Positions 1 to 8,949 of a stretch of DNA of 64,000 bases are shown here, piece after piece. The stretch's first letter is position 1; each line of letters begins with the position of its first letter. Both the position numbers and the translations under genes were made by a program. Below the pieces are notes generated by a model that saw only the letters and a list, made by a program, of their open reading frames with translations, made no database searches and had not been told where the DNA came from. The stretch comes from Deltaproteobacteria bacterium (GTDB taxonomy: Bacteria > Desulfobacterota > GWC2-55-46), in the NCBI GenBank assembly GCA_016177845.1, contig JACOUO010000001.1:124001-188000 (forward strand), written 5' to 3'.

Positions 1-464
1 GTAAGGGATTCTATCCTGAATTTTCCTTTGCCCTCTTCCTCCGGTTTTTCCTGTTTGCCTTTTATGAACTCTAAAAGATTGATATTGCCGGCATCATCCC
101 TTCTGATGAATACGGCGGCGTCCTCGATATCAAGGTCCTGCAGCTTTAGGTTTCCTGCCATTAAAGGGATAAGAGAGACCCTTACCCTGACTGAACGGGC
201 ATTGAGTATCTGCTCCGTGCCTTGATAGGCCTTTACCCCTTTAAGCCTCAGGTCAGGCGAGGGCAGCACCTGCAGGACTATCCTGTCAAGGACGACCTTT
301 CGCCCGGTGCGCACCTCTATCATTGATTCTATTCTGGAGTGATACCTTGTAAGTTCTATGGGGACAAGGGAAAGGTATATGGCCCCTATGATGAAGAGGG
401 CAAGCAATACGAGCAGGACAGCCGCAATACGCCGCTTTCTTGTCTTGTTCTGTTCATTTGCCAA
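1..464 (-). CDS. AsmA-family envelope protein, N-terminal part
   Basis: Partial gene that runs off the left window edge, so only about the first 154 residues are visible. The frame opens with TTG at 464, preceded by GGAG six bases upstream, and reads MANEQNKTRKRR, then one hydrophobic segment (about residues 13-33). A region typical of the AsmA N-terminus follows: a short segment after the membrane helix, then IEVRTGRKVVLDRI and alternating beta-type strands. AsmA-family proteins are inner-membrane-anchored periplasmic proteins linked to outer-membrane lipid and protein homeostasis. The anchor followed by a basic and beta-rich stretch fits that family, but the C-terminal AsmA domain lies outside the window. 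No partner gene is visible on this side. Confidence 0.7.
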   Translation of the reverse strand, partial: MANEQNKTRKRRIAAVLLVLLALFIIGAIYLSLVPIELTRYHSRIESMIEVRTGRKVVLDRIVLQVLPSPDLRLKGVKAYQGTEQILNARSVRVRVSLIPLMAGNLKLQDLDIEDAAVFIRRDDAGNINLLEFIKGKQEKPEEEGKGKFRIESL

Positions 465-562
465 AAGGGGCTCCGATTTCAGAAGTGAACTGTAATTCAA
501 AGCTGATTTTAATAGATTTTATCAGATTCGGAAACGGAATTGTGGTGCACAGCGGGCATTCT

Positions 563-1255
563 TTATTTGGATTGATTGATATCCCTTGAGAAGTGTATAT
601 CCCCTATGAAAGACTCGGCGGAACTTTTCGTGTCATCTGAATCTATCATTACGGAGATGCTCCCTACCGCAGGGGGCTCTTCTTTGAAGAGTTTCCTGTA
701 GTCTTCGTATACATTCCTTTGTTCGGTGAGCCATTTGCCGGTGCCGTCGTTGCCGCTCCTTAATACGATATATTTTGTATTGGAGGACTTTGTGCTGGTA
801 AGCATTGTGCCTGCCGGCGCGGTGGTATCCCATATGTATCCTACCAACCTGCTGTTTATGGAGGCAGGAAACCTCGGGAATATGACATAGACCTGCGCTG
901 CCTGGTCGTCGGTTGATTTTTTACGGACATCCGCGCCCTTGGGTAGAGCGGTCACCTTCCAGTTCCAGCGGATTACGGGGTATTCCTTGAGCTTGAAACT
1001 GACATCCCTGTACAGTGCGGAAGAACTTGAATTGCTCTTAAGGTTAATGGCCTTTCCGAACTCGGCATCAACCACATTGAACTCAGACTTGCCTTTCCAT
1101 TCCTTGAGCTTCCATCCGTCAGGAGCGCCTGAGGATAATCTGGAAATCTGGATTCGGATCTCTTTGTCAGCCCCGTCAGAAACTGAAAAAATAGATAAGT
1201 AGGCCGCGAGACTGATTATGAGGACTTTCGGATGAAAAAGGTATTTTAGGATCAT
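563..1255 (-). CDS. DUF3047 family exported protein
   Basis: A 230-residue protein with an N-terminal signal or anchor (about residues 10-27), then a single beta-rich domain that I recognise as DUF3047. Visible family features are the WNWK strand at residues 97-100, a following block with DDQAAQVYVIFP, and GYIWDTTAPAG at about 139-149. The function of DUF3047 is not established; the fold looks like a periplasmic carbohydrate- or ligand-binding beta sandwich, which is inference. The gene stands alone between the AsmA fragment and the DUF362 gene, all on the minus strand, with about 100 bases on its left and 160 on its right, so it may have its own promoter. Confidence 0.75.
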   Translation of the reverse strand: MILKYLFHPKVLIISLAAYLSIFSVSDGADKEIRIQISRLSSGAPDGWKLKEWKGKSEFNVVDAEFGKAINLKSNSSSSALYRDVSFKLKEYPVIRWNWKVTALPKGADVRKKSTDDQAAQVYVIFPRFPASINSRLVGYIWDTTAPAGTMLTSTKSSNTKYIVLRSGNDGTGKWLTEQRNVYEDYRKLFKEEPPAVGSISVMIDSDDTKSSAESFIGDIHFSRDINQSK

Positions 1256-1415
1256 TGCAGGCGGTCTGAAATTAAAGTTGCTCGTTGAAATTAAGTGAAT
1301 ATTCTTCGTCCAAAAGCTCAGGCCTTTTCGGGCCGGAACTATAAAAAGTATATATTATAAAGAACTTAACCGCAAGTGGTTTGAAAGGGTAAACAGGCGG
1401 TGCTGCATGAGCTTT

Positions 1416-2552
1416 TCAGAAGCCCGGGATAAGTTTCTTAAGCCAGCCTTCTCTTGGGGTTATCGCCCCTTGGGGGCACATCTCCTGACAGCAGTAGCAC
1501 CTGATGCACTTGTCATAGTTTATTATTATCTTGCCCCGTTTTTTCATGACCTCGGCAGGGCATACATTTACGCACACGCTGCAAAGCGTGCAATCCCGCG
1601 TATTTATGTGCGGCCTTGATGTGAGCGCCTTCCTGAGCCTCTTGTCAATGAAGTACGGGAATCTTGCGGCGAAGTTCGCGCTTGACAGGGGAGGGAACTT
1701 AAAACCGGCTACCCTGACATTTTCAATTGGCTCGCCTGCAACGGTTACATTTGATGCCTTTGCGGATTTGATGCCCCATTCAGCTGCGGCTTTAAGTATC
1801 GGAAGGTCATGGGGCTTTGAGCCGAGAAGCTCAGTGATCACGGCATCAAGAGCTATGGCATCGCTTGAGCCGAGTATGATGCCAAGATGCCTTGGGTCTC
1901 CGTTGCCCGGTCCGTTGCCTTCCATCCCAACAATCCCGTCCATTATGGTGAGCCTCGGATTCAGATAAAGATAGAGGTCGATGAGCATGCCCGCGAAATA
2001 GAGGCTGTCCACTCCTGATGAGAGGTGCCACTGGGGCTTTCGCTTGCCGGGCACGCAGCCGAAGAGGTTTTTTACCCCGAGGGTAAGATACATCTGTGCA
2101 TGGGTCTTAATCTTGGGGATATTGATAATGCCGTCAAACCCCAGTACCTCTTTGGCTACCTCAAGGCGTTTGAATGTATAGCCCTTGGGGTTCTCAGCCC
2201 AGATTATTTCTTTAAATTCGATTATCTCGGTATTGGTATCAACGCAAACCTGCGCTATGCCGCACTTCTCCGCGCTCTTTCTGGCTGTGCCAAGCCCGGG
2301 GCTGTCGCCGACGACAGGGGTTGCCCCTGCCTCCCTTACAAGCGTGATAACTGCCCTGACCACTTCAGGGTGGGTGGTTACCGCGGCCTCAGGCGGGCGG
2401 CCCGCAAGGAGGTTTGGCTTTATAAGTATCCGTTCCCCTGCCTTTACGAACTTCTCAATGCCGCCAAGTAGGTCAATAGATTCCTTTACCGCAGAGTAAA
2501 CGGAGCTGCTGTTGTAATCGCCGCATTTTTTTATGGAAACCTTTGCGCTCAA
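1416..2552 (-). CDS. DUF362 domain protein with two C-terminal [4Fe-4S] clusters
   Basis: A 378-residue cytoplasmic protein. Residues 1 to about 300 form a DUF362 domain. The C-terminus is a bacterial ferredoxin of two CxxCxxCxxxCP motifs (C321, C324, C327, C331 and C349, C352, C355, C359), able to hold two [4Fe-4S] clusters. No signal peptide is seen. DUF362-ferredoxin proteins are common in anaerobes; their substrate is unknown, and an electron-transfer role follows only from the clusters. The intact eight-cysteine pattern argues the gene is functional. It appears monocistronic: the next genes on either side are more than 100 bases away and unrelated. Confidence 0.85.
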   Translation of the reverse strand: MSAKVSIKKCGDYNSSSVYSAVKESIDLLGGIEKFVKAGERILIKPNLLAGRPPEAAVTTHPEVVRAVITLVREAGATPVVGDSPGLGTARKSAEKCGIAQVCVDTNTEIIEFKEIIWAENPKGYTFKRLEVAKEVLGFDGIINIPKIKTHAQMYLTLGVKNLFGCVPGKRKPQWHLSSGVDSLYFAGMLIDLYLYLNPRLTIMDGIVGMEGNGPGNGDPRHLGIILGSSDAIALDAVITELLGSKPHDLPILKAAAEWGIKSAKASNVTVAGEPIENVRVAGFKFPPLSSANFAARFPYFIDKRLRKALTSRPHINTRDCTLCSVCVNVCPAEVMKKRGKIIINYDKCIRCYCCQEMCPQGAITPREGWLKKLIPGF

Positions 2553-2681
2553 GAAAGTATCCTTTCAGCTTTTAAAGATAAATTATACCTTTAAAAGCTG
2601 ATTTGAGAAATATATGAAATTTTCCTGGTGATTTTCGGGTTGGGTTCAAAGCGGATATTCTAAAAGCAGGGCTGCACAGGC

Positions 2682-3653
2682 CTAACCTATCTCGCCGTCC
2701 GGAACTTCAGGTATGGCAGGGGCGGAGGTCAATTCCCATTCATACATGGAGACCCTGTTCCTGCCGTCCAGCTTCGATTTATAGAGGGCATCGTCAGCCT
2801 TACGGAGCAATTCATCTATTGTAAGTATCTCGCCCTGAGGATATATGGCAAGTCCGATGCTTACGGTTGCGTGCAGCGGAGGATAGAGAGGTGAGATGAA
2901 CTCATGGGTTGCTATGAGCTTTCTGAACCTTTCAGCCGCAAGCAGGGCGCTGCCTGAGTCGGTATTAAAGAGGCACATTACAAACTCTTCGCCGCCAAAC
3001 CTTGCCAGAAGCTCTCCTTCCCTTCGGCATGCGTTAAGGAGGCTTCCTACCTTTTTAAGGACATCATCTCCGGCGATATGGCCGAATGTATCATTTATCT
3101 TTTTAAAATGGTCAAGGTCCATAAGGAGGCAGGCAATTTTAAAATTATGGCGCACTCCCAATGCCATCTGCTCCCGTACGACCTCAAAGAAGTGCCTTCT
3201 GTTGTAAAGGCCGGTGAGCTCATCGGTTACGGCGAGCTTTTCAAGGAGGGCGTTTTTCTCTTTGAGCTCGTCTATAAGCTTGCGGATGCTTAAAAGGGAT
3301 TTGACCCTTGCTACAAGTTCCTCGTCCTCAAAAGGCTTTATGAGGAAGTCGCTTGCGCCGAGGTTAAAGCCGGTAAGCTTTTTTTTCAGGGAATTCTTGG
3401 TGCCTGAGAGCATTACGATGGGGATGTCCCTGCCGTCTTCCATATTCCTGACCGTAGATATGAACCTGTAGCCGTTAATGGAGGGCATCTCAATGTCAGT
3501 GATGATAAAGCCGGGCTTTTCTTCGACAAACGCCTTGATGGCGGACAGCCCGTCATCAGCCTCTATGAAGGTCGTAAATACATCTTTCAGCGCGTCTTTA
3601 ATAGCAAGGCGGGCCTGTTGAGAATCATCTACAAGAAGGACCTTTCCTGACAT
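2682..3653 (-). CDS. response regulator with GGDEF (diguanylate cyclase) output
   Basis: Two-domain regulator that makes c-di-GMP from two GTP when its receiver is activated. I chose the ATG at 3653 because GGAG lies seven bases upstream and the protein then begins at the first receiver strand (MSGKVLLVDDS); a longer frame starting at 3689 adds 12 atypical residues. Receiver residues are D9/D10, phospho-acceptor D53 and K106. The GGDEF domain covers about 140-305, with the catalytic GGEEF at 220-224. The inhibitory I-site that is usually RxxD reads R-E-G-E (211-214), so product inhibition may be weakened. No kinase gene is adjacent; the nearest genes are the tol-pal cluster on the same strand. 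Confidence 0.9.
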   Translation of the reverse strand: MSGKVLLVDDSQQARLAIKDALKDVFTTFIEADDGLSAIKAFVEEKPGFIITDIEMPSINGYRFISTVRNMEDGRDIPIVMLSGTKNSLKKKLTGFNLGASDFLIKPFEDEELVARVKSLLSIRKLIDELKEKNALLEKLAVTDELTGLYNRRHFFEVVREQMALGVRHNFKIACLLMDLDHFKKINDTFGHIAGDDVLKKVGSLLNACRREGELLARFGGEEFVMCLFNTDSGSALLAAERFRKLIATHEFISPLYPPLHATVSIGLAIYPQGEILTIDELLRKADDALYKSKLDGRNRVSMYEWELTSAPAIPEVPDGEIG

Positions 3654-3767
3654 GGGCTGACTCCAAAAAGCAGAAATGTACTCAAACAACTGCGAATATT
3701 ATATGAAATAAATCATTAAAGGAAGCTTAATATTTATGCGCAAGGCCATAACCGCTTGTTTTAGAGG

Positions 3768-4718
3768 TTATTTGATGGCCTCAAGGCGCTTTTTAGCCAT
3801 GCCGGCCTCATGGCTTTTCGGGTATTTCTCAATTACCTGCTCTAAAATAGCCTTGGCCTCTTTTTTTGAGCCTATCTTTTCAAATGCAAAGCCCTGCTTA
3901 AGAAGGGAGGGTGCTGCCTTCTCGCTGTCGGGATATTTTTTTATGACCTTGTCAAACTCAAGTATCGCCATCTCCCAGTCGTTTTTTGCATAGTATATCT
4001 CCGCAATCCAGTACTGGGCATTGCCTGCGAACCTGTGAGTGGGGTAACTTGAAAGAAAACGCTGGAATATCTCATTGGCGCCGGGGAAATCTTTGTCTAC
4101 GACAGCTTTGTATCCCTTTGAATAAAGGGCATCAGGCGTCTCTTTAAGCTCGTTTTTATCGGTAGCAGGCGCGTCAATTTTTATGGACCTGCTTTCGAGA
4201 TCGGTGGTTTTCTTATCAAGGCTTGCTACTGCCTCTTTGAGGCCTGCCATTTTTTTATCATTTTCATCGATGGCGGTCTTGAAAGCGGTTAGCTTATTGT
4301 CATTATCCTTTGAAGCCTGTTCAAGGGCGGAAAGCTTTTGATTTACTGAGTCAAAACCTGAGTTAATGGATTTTAGCGACTCTTTTATCTGATTTCTGTC
4401 GTGCTCGGCCTCCTGCGCGGTGCCGTTTATGAATGAGAAGTCCTGGCGAAGCTTTTCAATGTTGGCATTTGTCTCGGCAAGTTTCGTTTTTACCGTGTCC
4501 ATATCCTGCCGCAGTTCGGAGATGCCCGCTGCCCCGCTGCCTTCAAGTACGCTAACCCTGCTCTTTAATGATTCGTTCTCCTGCAGGAGCATGGTTACAT
4601 TATTGGTAAGGCGTTCCTGCTCAGCCGTAATTATTGGAAAACCCGGGCCGCAGCCCGACAAAACCCCTGTTGCAAGGAGGACCGGCACAAAAGTAAGATA
4701 TCTTTTATATAAATTCAT
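3768..4718 (-). CDS. cpoB: Tol-Pal accessory protein CpoB/YbgF, lipoprotein form
   Basis: Last gene of the tol-pal cluster. A 316-residue protein with an LSGC lipobox (C23), so probably lipid-anchored; the E. coli CpoB is a soluble periplasmic protein. A long coiled coil follows (about 35-185), then tetratricopeptide repeats (about 195-315) with the characteristic YWIAEIYYAKNDWEMA unit. CpoB coordinates peptidoglycan synthesis with outer-membrane constriction at division, working with TolA. It lies 13 bases downstream of pal and should be co-transcribed. The exceptionally long coiled coil with several DK/EK repeats is the only unusual feature. Confidence 0.88.
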   Translation of the reverse strand: MNLYKRYLTFVPVLLATGVLSGCGPGFPIITAEQERLTNNVTMLLQENESLKSRVSVLEGSGAAGISELRQDMDTVKTKLAETNANIEKLRQDFSFINGTAQEAEHDRNQIKESLKSINSGFDSVNQKLSALEQASKDNDNKLTAFKTAIDENDKKMAGLKEAVASLDKKTTDLESRSIKIDAPATDKNELKETPDALYSKGYKAVVDKDFPGANEIFQRFLSSYPTHRFAGNAQYWIAEIYYAKNDWEMAILEFDKVIKKYPDSEKAAPSLLKQGFAFEKIGSKKEAKAILEQVIEKYPKSHEAGMAKKRLEAIK

Positions 4719-4731
4719 CTTCTCAGTCTGC

Positions 4732-5364
4732 TTAATTATTGAATATCAGGAACTCGGCCCTTCTGTTCTTTGCCCAGGCCTCTTCATCGTGTCCGGGTAC
4801 AGCGGGTTTTTCTTCCCCGTAGCTTACAACATCGAGCCTGTCAGCCTTTATGCCAAGGTCTTCAAGGTATTGCCTGATGCTCTTGGCCCTTTTGTCCCCA
4901 AGCGCAAGATTGTACTCTGTCTCGCCGCGCTCATCCGCATGGCCTTCTATCCGTACCTTTACGGCAGGATTTATCCCGAGCCATTTGGCATTCTTGCCGA
5001 GGTTTGTGGAGTCCTGTTCCCTGATGGTGTACATGTCATAGTCAAAATAAATGGTATAAAGAGAGCCGTTCTCTTCAGCTTTTTTCGTAAGGTCGTCTCC
5101 GCCAGGCGTAAGGGATGCGAACTTGCCCCCAAGATTTGTCGAAGATACGCTTCCATTGCCTTTCAGGTCCTCGGATACTACTGCCTCGCTCACTGTCTTG
5201 TCCTCAGGCACTAATTCGGCCTGTTTGTCAGCTGTCTGGGTCTGGTCAGCCGGTGCAGTTTGTCCTGCCATGTCTTCCTTGACAATCTTATTACCCTGGC
5301 AGCCTGCAAAGATTGTAGCGCTTAAGAACAGCAGGGGTAAAATCTTAAAGATATTGCGTTTCAT
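4732..5364 (-). CDS. pal: peptidoglycan-associated lipoprotein Pal
   Basis: Outer-membrane lipoprotein of 210 residues that binds peptidoglycan and TolB. A signal peptide ends at an FAGC lipobox (C22). A low-complexity linker follows to about residue 95, then an OmpA-like domain with the peptidoglycan-binding signature IEGHADERGETEYN and the conserved RAKSIRQYL helix. It sits between tolB (65 bases upstream) and cpoB (13 bases downstream) in the standard order. The linker is longer than in E. coli Pal. Identification rests on the OmpA motif, the lipobox and the synteny, all clear. Confidence 0.95.
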   Translation of the reverse strand: MKRNIFKILPLLFLSATIFAGCQGNKIVKEDMAGQTAPADQTQTADKQAELVPEDKTVSEAVVSEDLKGNGSVSSTNLGGKFASLTPGGDDLTKKAEENGSLYTIYFDYDMYTIREQDSTNLGKNAKWLGINPAVKVRIEGHADERGETEYNLALGDKRAKSIRQYLEDLGIKADRLDVVSYGEEKPAVPGHDEEAWAKNRRAEFLIFNN

Positions 5365-5429
5365 TGCTCCCCTCCTTATTTATGTCAAAAAAATTTAACA
5401 AAAAACGAGCCGCAAAGCGGGAATTTATG

Positions 5430-6749
5430 TCACTGAATAAAAGGCGACCAGGCCGGGGATTTTTCATTGCCAATCCCGGTGTCCAGTTTTTGCTGCCCTG
5501 ACCCGTCAGCCTGCATTATAAATAAAGATGAATTTCCGCGGGAAGTGTAACTGTAAACGATATATCTGCTATCAGGAGACCAGGAAGGGCTCCTGTTGTT
5601 TCCTTCAAAAGTAATCTGGGTCAAATTGCTTCCGTCAGGGCGCATTACCCAGATATTGAACCTGCCGCTGTCGGACCTTGAAAATGCTATTGTTTTGCCG
5701 TCTGGGGACCAGGCCGGGCTTGAGTTGTACTTCCCGTTGAAGGTTAGCCTTTTTAGATTACCAGTTGGTAAGTCTAACACAAAGATGTGAGGATTTCCAG
5801 AGGTATCCGAAACAAAAGCGAGCTTTGTTCCGTCAGGCGACCATGAAGGCGATACATCTATGCCGTAATTGTCGGTCAGGCGTTTGTATTCATTGGTGTT
5901 GAAGTCGAACAGATACAGCTCGGCGGATCTGTCAATGGAGAGCGTCAGGGCAATCTTAGTCCCGTCAGGAGAGAACCTCCCCCCTATGTTTATGCCGGGC
6001 TTTGCTGAAATTACCGTGTCTTTGCCTGTTTTCAGGTCAAGCATATAGAGGGACGGGGTGCCTTTTTTATATGAGACATAAAGCATCCTGCTGCCGTCGG
6101 GAGACCACTGGGGGGATAAGTTTATCGAGCGGTTCCTTGTAATCTGGGTGGCATTCTTTCCGTCAAAATCAGCAACAAAGATTTCCTTGTTGCCCCCTTT
6201 GTCAGATGCGAAAAGGAGCTTTGTCGTGTATATGCCTCTTCTGCCCGTAAGCTCTTCATAGACCTGGTCTGCGAAGTAGTGTATCACCCTCCTCGGGTTT
6301 TTAGCGGAGCCGATGTATTTTTTCCCGACAAGCTGAACTTCCTTGATGCAGTCGAAAAACCTTATTTCAACCGTGAGCTTGTCTTTCTCTACAGTGAAGC
6401 CGCCTTTTACAAGGGTATCTGCCCCTATTGTCCGCCAGTCCTTGAAGTTTATCTCCTCAGGCGCAAGCCCTGCCTTCTGGGCGTCTTCAAGGAATGACGC
6501 TTTATCAAGTATTGTAAAGAGGTTGGTAAATCTTATGTCAGAGGTTAGGGCGTCAAGGAGTTCGTTCCTTATCCTTGCGGCCTCTTCAGGTGAAACAGGT
6601 TCGGTGCCGAGATTCTTGAAATCCTGAACAGCTATCGGGATTTTTTTTAGCGCAGGGGCAGAGAGGTCTATAAAGACCTTTGCCTCTGCAGTGGAAAATA
6701 TTGAGAGCAGGGCAATTGTTAAAAGTAGAAAAATTTTCTTCTTTATCAT
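5430..6749 (-). CDS. tolB: Tol-Pal system beta-propeller protein TolB
   Basis: Periplasmic 439-residue protein that bridges Pal and TolA. A signal peptide occupies about residues 1-23, ending near A-E-A. An alpha/beta domain (about 30-160) precedes a six-bladed propeller made of repeats of the type SPxWSPDGxxxxxxS, visible at least five times between about residues 205 and 435. The start codon directly abuts the stop of the tolA-like gene, which indicates translational coupling. Length and domain order match the family. Confidence 0.95.
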   Translation of the reverse strand: MIKKKIFLLLTIALLSIFSTAEAKVFIDLSAPALKKIPIAVQDFKNLGTEPVSPEEAARIRNELLDALTSDIRFTNLFTILDKASFLEDAQKAGLAPEEINFKDWRTIGADTLVKGGFTVEKDKLTVEIRFFDCIKEVQLVGKKYIGSAKNPRRVIHYFADQVYEELTGRRGIYTTKLLFASDKGGNKEIFVADFDGKNATQITRNRSINLSPQWSPDGSRMLYVSYKKGTPSLYMLDLKTGKDTVISAKPGINIGGRFSPDGTKIALTLSIDRSAELYLFDFNTNEYKRLTDNYGIDVSPSWSPDGTKLAFVSDTSGNPHIFVLDLPTGNLKRLTFNGKYNSSPAWSPDGKTIAFSRSDSGRFNIWVMRPDGSNLTQITFEGNNRSPSWSPDSRYIVYSYTSRGNSSLFIMQADGSGQQKLDTGIGNEKSPAWSPFIQ

Positions 6750-7613
6750 CTATCTTCCGTCTCGAGGGCAGCTCGGACAATACCTGAAGTCCCCTTCGAT
6801 ATAAGTATTCTTAAGGTCTTTGGGAAAGGGAGGGAACGGGGATGCCTTTTTTACCGCCTTAAGAAGCATCTCATCAAAGCGGGCGTTCCCTGAGCTCTCC
6901 TTTATGCGGTTATCAAGCAGGTTCCCGTTCCTGTCGATCTTAAGGCTCAGTATAACAGATACCTTGTCGATTTTCAGGCTCTCTTCGTATATGGTCCAGT
7001 TGTCATTTATGATGCTGCCTACCATTGCGCCGTATCTCTGCTCAGAGTTCCTGAGGGAAGACTCCCCCCTTGAACCTGAAGCCTGAAGTCCGGCAACATC
7101 CTGTTTTACGACAGGAGCAGGGCCTGAGTATTTTGAATTTATCTCTTTTTTAAGCTCGTCGAGTTTTCTTGCGGTTGCCTTTGCCTCTTCATCCTTTTTC
7201 TTTTTAATGGATTCTATGGATGAGGCTACATTGGCGGCTTCCTGTCTTCTTTTGACATTCTCTGTTATGCGTTTAAATGTATCATCAAAAGATACGGCAT
7301 CTTTTTTTGCAGGGATTATAACCTTTTTCTCAGGCTCGGCCTTTTTTGTTTCCATAGGCTTTTCTTTTGGCAGGGCTTTGGGCTCAGGCTGGGGAACAGG
7401 CGTTGGGGCAGGGGGCGCTTCTACTACGGCAGGCTCCGGGCCTTTTACCTCTCCGGGAGCTACAAGGCTCACTGTATACGCAGGGGTGAAGACCCTTTTG
7501 GGCTCGGCGCTGAAGATGAAAACGCCTGCTGATATTACAAGGATATGGAAGGCAAAGGAGCCTGCAAGAGGCTTCCAGAACCCCTTTTTGCTCTCTCTTA
7601 ATAAGGTTTGCAC
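6750..7613 (-). CDS. tolA: TolA-like energy transducer with TonB-type C-terminus
   Basis: A 287-residue protein with one N-terminal membrane helix (about residues 17-36), a Pro/Lys/Glu-rich stretch (about 55-100), a charged helical stretch (about 105-165) and a C-terminal TonB/TolA domain containing LKIDRNGNLLDNRIKESSG. It links TolQ-TolR in the inner membrane to TolB-Pal. The order tolR - this gene - tolB and the single-base spacings settle the role, although the C-terminal domain is closer to the TonB C-terminal family than to enterobacterial TolA. That is common outside gammaproteobacteria. Confidence 0.88.
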   Translation of the reverse strand: MQTLLRESKKGFWKPLAGSFAFHILVISAGVFIFSAEPKRVFTPAYTVSLVAPGEVKGPEPAVVEAPPAPTPVPQPEPKALPKEKPMETKKAEPEKKVIIPAKKDAVSFDDTFKRITENVKRRQEAANVASSIESIKKKKDEEAKATARKLDELKKEINSKYSGPAPVVKQDVAGLQASGSRGESSLRNSEQRYGAMVGSIINDNWTIYEESLKIDKVSVILSLKIDRNGNLLDNRIKESSGNARFDEMLLKAVKKASPFPPFPKDLKNTYIEGDFRYCPSCPRDGR

Positions 7614-7614
7614 C

Positions 7615-8031
7615 TTACTTTTCTCCTCCGGCCGGCTCGGTTACCATGCCCACTTTCTCAAAACCCGCTTTGCGGATATCGGACATGGCGCTCATAATGT
7701 ACCCATAAGGGACGGATTCGTCAGCTTTCAACAGGATCATTTTATCTTTTCTGTTGCCGTGTATTGCCGCAAGCTTTGTCTTAAGCTGCGCGGCATTGAA
7801 AGGCTTGTCGTTTATGAATACGCGCCTGTCTTTTGAAATGGTGATTACAAGCGGCTCATCCTGAGTGTCCATGCCGGAGGCCTCGACCTTGGGCAGATTT
7901 ACATCAATGCCCTCCTGCATCATGGGTGCGGTTACCATGAAGATGATGAGGAGCACAAGCATCACATCCACAAGGGGCGTGACATTTATCTGTGAAAGAT
8001 GCCTTCTTCCGGTGGTTTTGCCGGTCTCCAT
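7615..8031 (-). CDS. tolR: biopolymer transport protein TolR (ExbD family)
   Basis: A 138-residue inner-membrane protein with one helix (about 18-40) that contains the proton-path aspartate D22 in the motif TPLVDVMLVLLIIFM. A periplasmic ExbD/TolR domain follows. With TolQ it forms the proton channel that drives TolA. It lies three bases from tolQ and one base from tolA. The short N-terminus before the helix is basic, as expected for the cytoplasmic side. Confidence 0.95.
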   Translation of the reverse strand: METGKTTGRRHLSQINVTPLVDVMLVLLIIFMVTAPMMQEGIDVNLPKVEASGMDTQDEPLVITISKDRRVFINDKPFNAAQLKTKLAAIHGNRKDKMILLKADESVPYGYIMSAMSDIRKAGFEKVGMVTEPAGGEK

Positions 8032-8034
8032 GTT

Positions 8035-8730
8035 TTACTTCCTGCTCGATGACTGCTTGTCTATGATATTTAAAAGGTCCGAGGAGAAGTTATTCATCTC
8101 GGCTGTGATGCGGTCTATTCTTGTCAGGATATGATTATAGCCCACAACCGCCGGTATTGCAGCCAAAAGCCCCATGGCGGTTGCGATAAGCGCTTCGGAT
8201 ATGCCGGGTGCGACTACGGCAAGGTTTGCCGCGCCTTTTGCCCCGATGCTCCTGAAGGATGTCATGATGCCCCAGACAGTGCCGAATAGCCCTATGAAAG
8301 GCGCGGCATTGCCTGTTGTGGCAAGAAATCCTATTGAATATTCCAGTTTGGCGGATTCAATGGAAGCGGCTTTTCTCAGTATCCTCTGGAACCTGTCGAG
8401 GTCGTCCCTGTATATCTTCTGCTCTTTGCTTTCAGAGCCTTTCATGGCTGAAGTAATCTCAGAGTAAACTGCGTTGAAGATGCCTGCAAGAGGCGTATTT
8501 TTTAATCCCTTGGTTGAGGCAGCTATCTGTGCGAACTGGCGTTTTTCCCAGAACAGGTCGTAGAAGGCGGCAGTTTCTTTCTCGACCTTTCGCAGCAGTA
8601 TTATTTTGTAAGCGATGATTGCCCAGGACATTACGGAGAAGGCAAGGAGGACCAGGAGGACGAATTTGACCATGGGGCCCGCGCCCCACATCATCTCCCA
8701 GAGGTTGGCCTGGTTAGCTAAAGGACTCAT
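8035..8730 (-). CDS. tolQ: Tol-Pal proton channel subunit TolQ (MotA/TolQ/ExbB family)
   Basis: First gene of the tol-pal operon, 231 residues. There is a membrane helix near residues 22-43, a cytoplasmic helical loop with the family sequence LDRFQRILRKAASIES, and two helices between about 135 and 200 with the signature IGLFGTVWGIMTSF. The start at 8730 is preceded by GAGGGG about six bases upstream. The 219 bases between this gene and the divergent crcB gene must hold both promoters; I could not assign clear boxes there. Confidence 0.95.
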   Translation of the reverse strand: MSPLANQANLWEMMWGAGPMVKFVLLVLLAFSVMSWAIIAYKIILLRKVEKETAAFYDLFWEKRQFAQIAASTKGLKNTPLAGIFNAVYSEITSAMKGSESKEQKIYRDDLDRFQRILRKAASIESAKLEYSIGFLATTGNAAPFIGLFGTVWGIMTSFRSIGAKGAANLAVVAPGISEALIATAMGLLAAIPAVVGYNHILTRIDRITAEMNNFSSDLLNIIDKQSSSRK

Positions 8731-8949
8731 CTTAATCCCCTCAAGAGCTTAAAAAGGCTCTGTTTTTATCAACGAAACCGGCCCCAATGTGCGGGCAGGT
8801 GAGATATTGCGCGTTTTCTTCAATAATTACATAACTTTATAAAAGTAACATCATTGTGCCTTGTAGTCAATATTCGAAGGAAAAAAGTTTGCTTTAATCA
8901 CTGAATTTAAATAAAATAGCATGGACTTTCCAAAAACAAAAGGTGCGGC

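Noticed and set aside
4420-5214. Long open frame on the plus strand opposite pal/cpoB, about 264 codons
   Set aside because: It is antisense to two well-identified genes, has no ribosome site or recognisable domain, and its protein is low-complexity and hydrophobic as expected for a shadow frame.
7207-7836. Open frame on the plus strand opposite tolA/tolR, about 209 codons
   Set aside because: It reads the Pro/Lys-rich tolA region backwards; no signal or family is seen, and the minus-strand genes fill the space with strong motifs.
8879-8892. GG-N10-GC spacing before crcB resembling a sigma-54 site
   Set aside because: Only the GG and TTGC are kept; the -24 part reads GGAAAA instead of GGCAC, so the match is likely due to chance in an AT-rich region.
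8731-8949. Fluoride riboswitch upstream of crcB
   Set aside because: I looked for the conserved GAUGG and CUGAU elements and the pseudoknot partner; they are not present in the expected layout.
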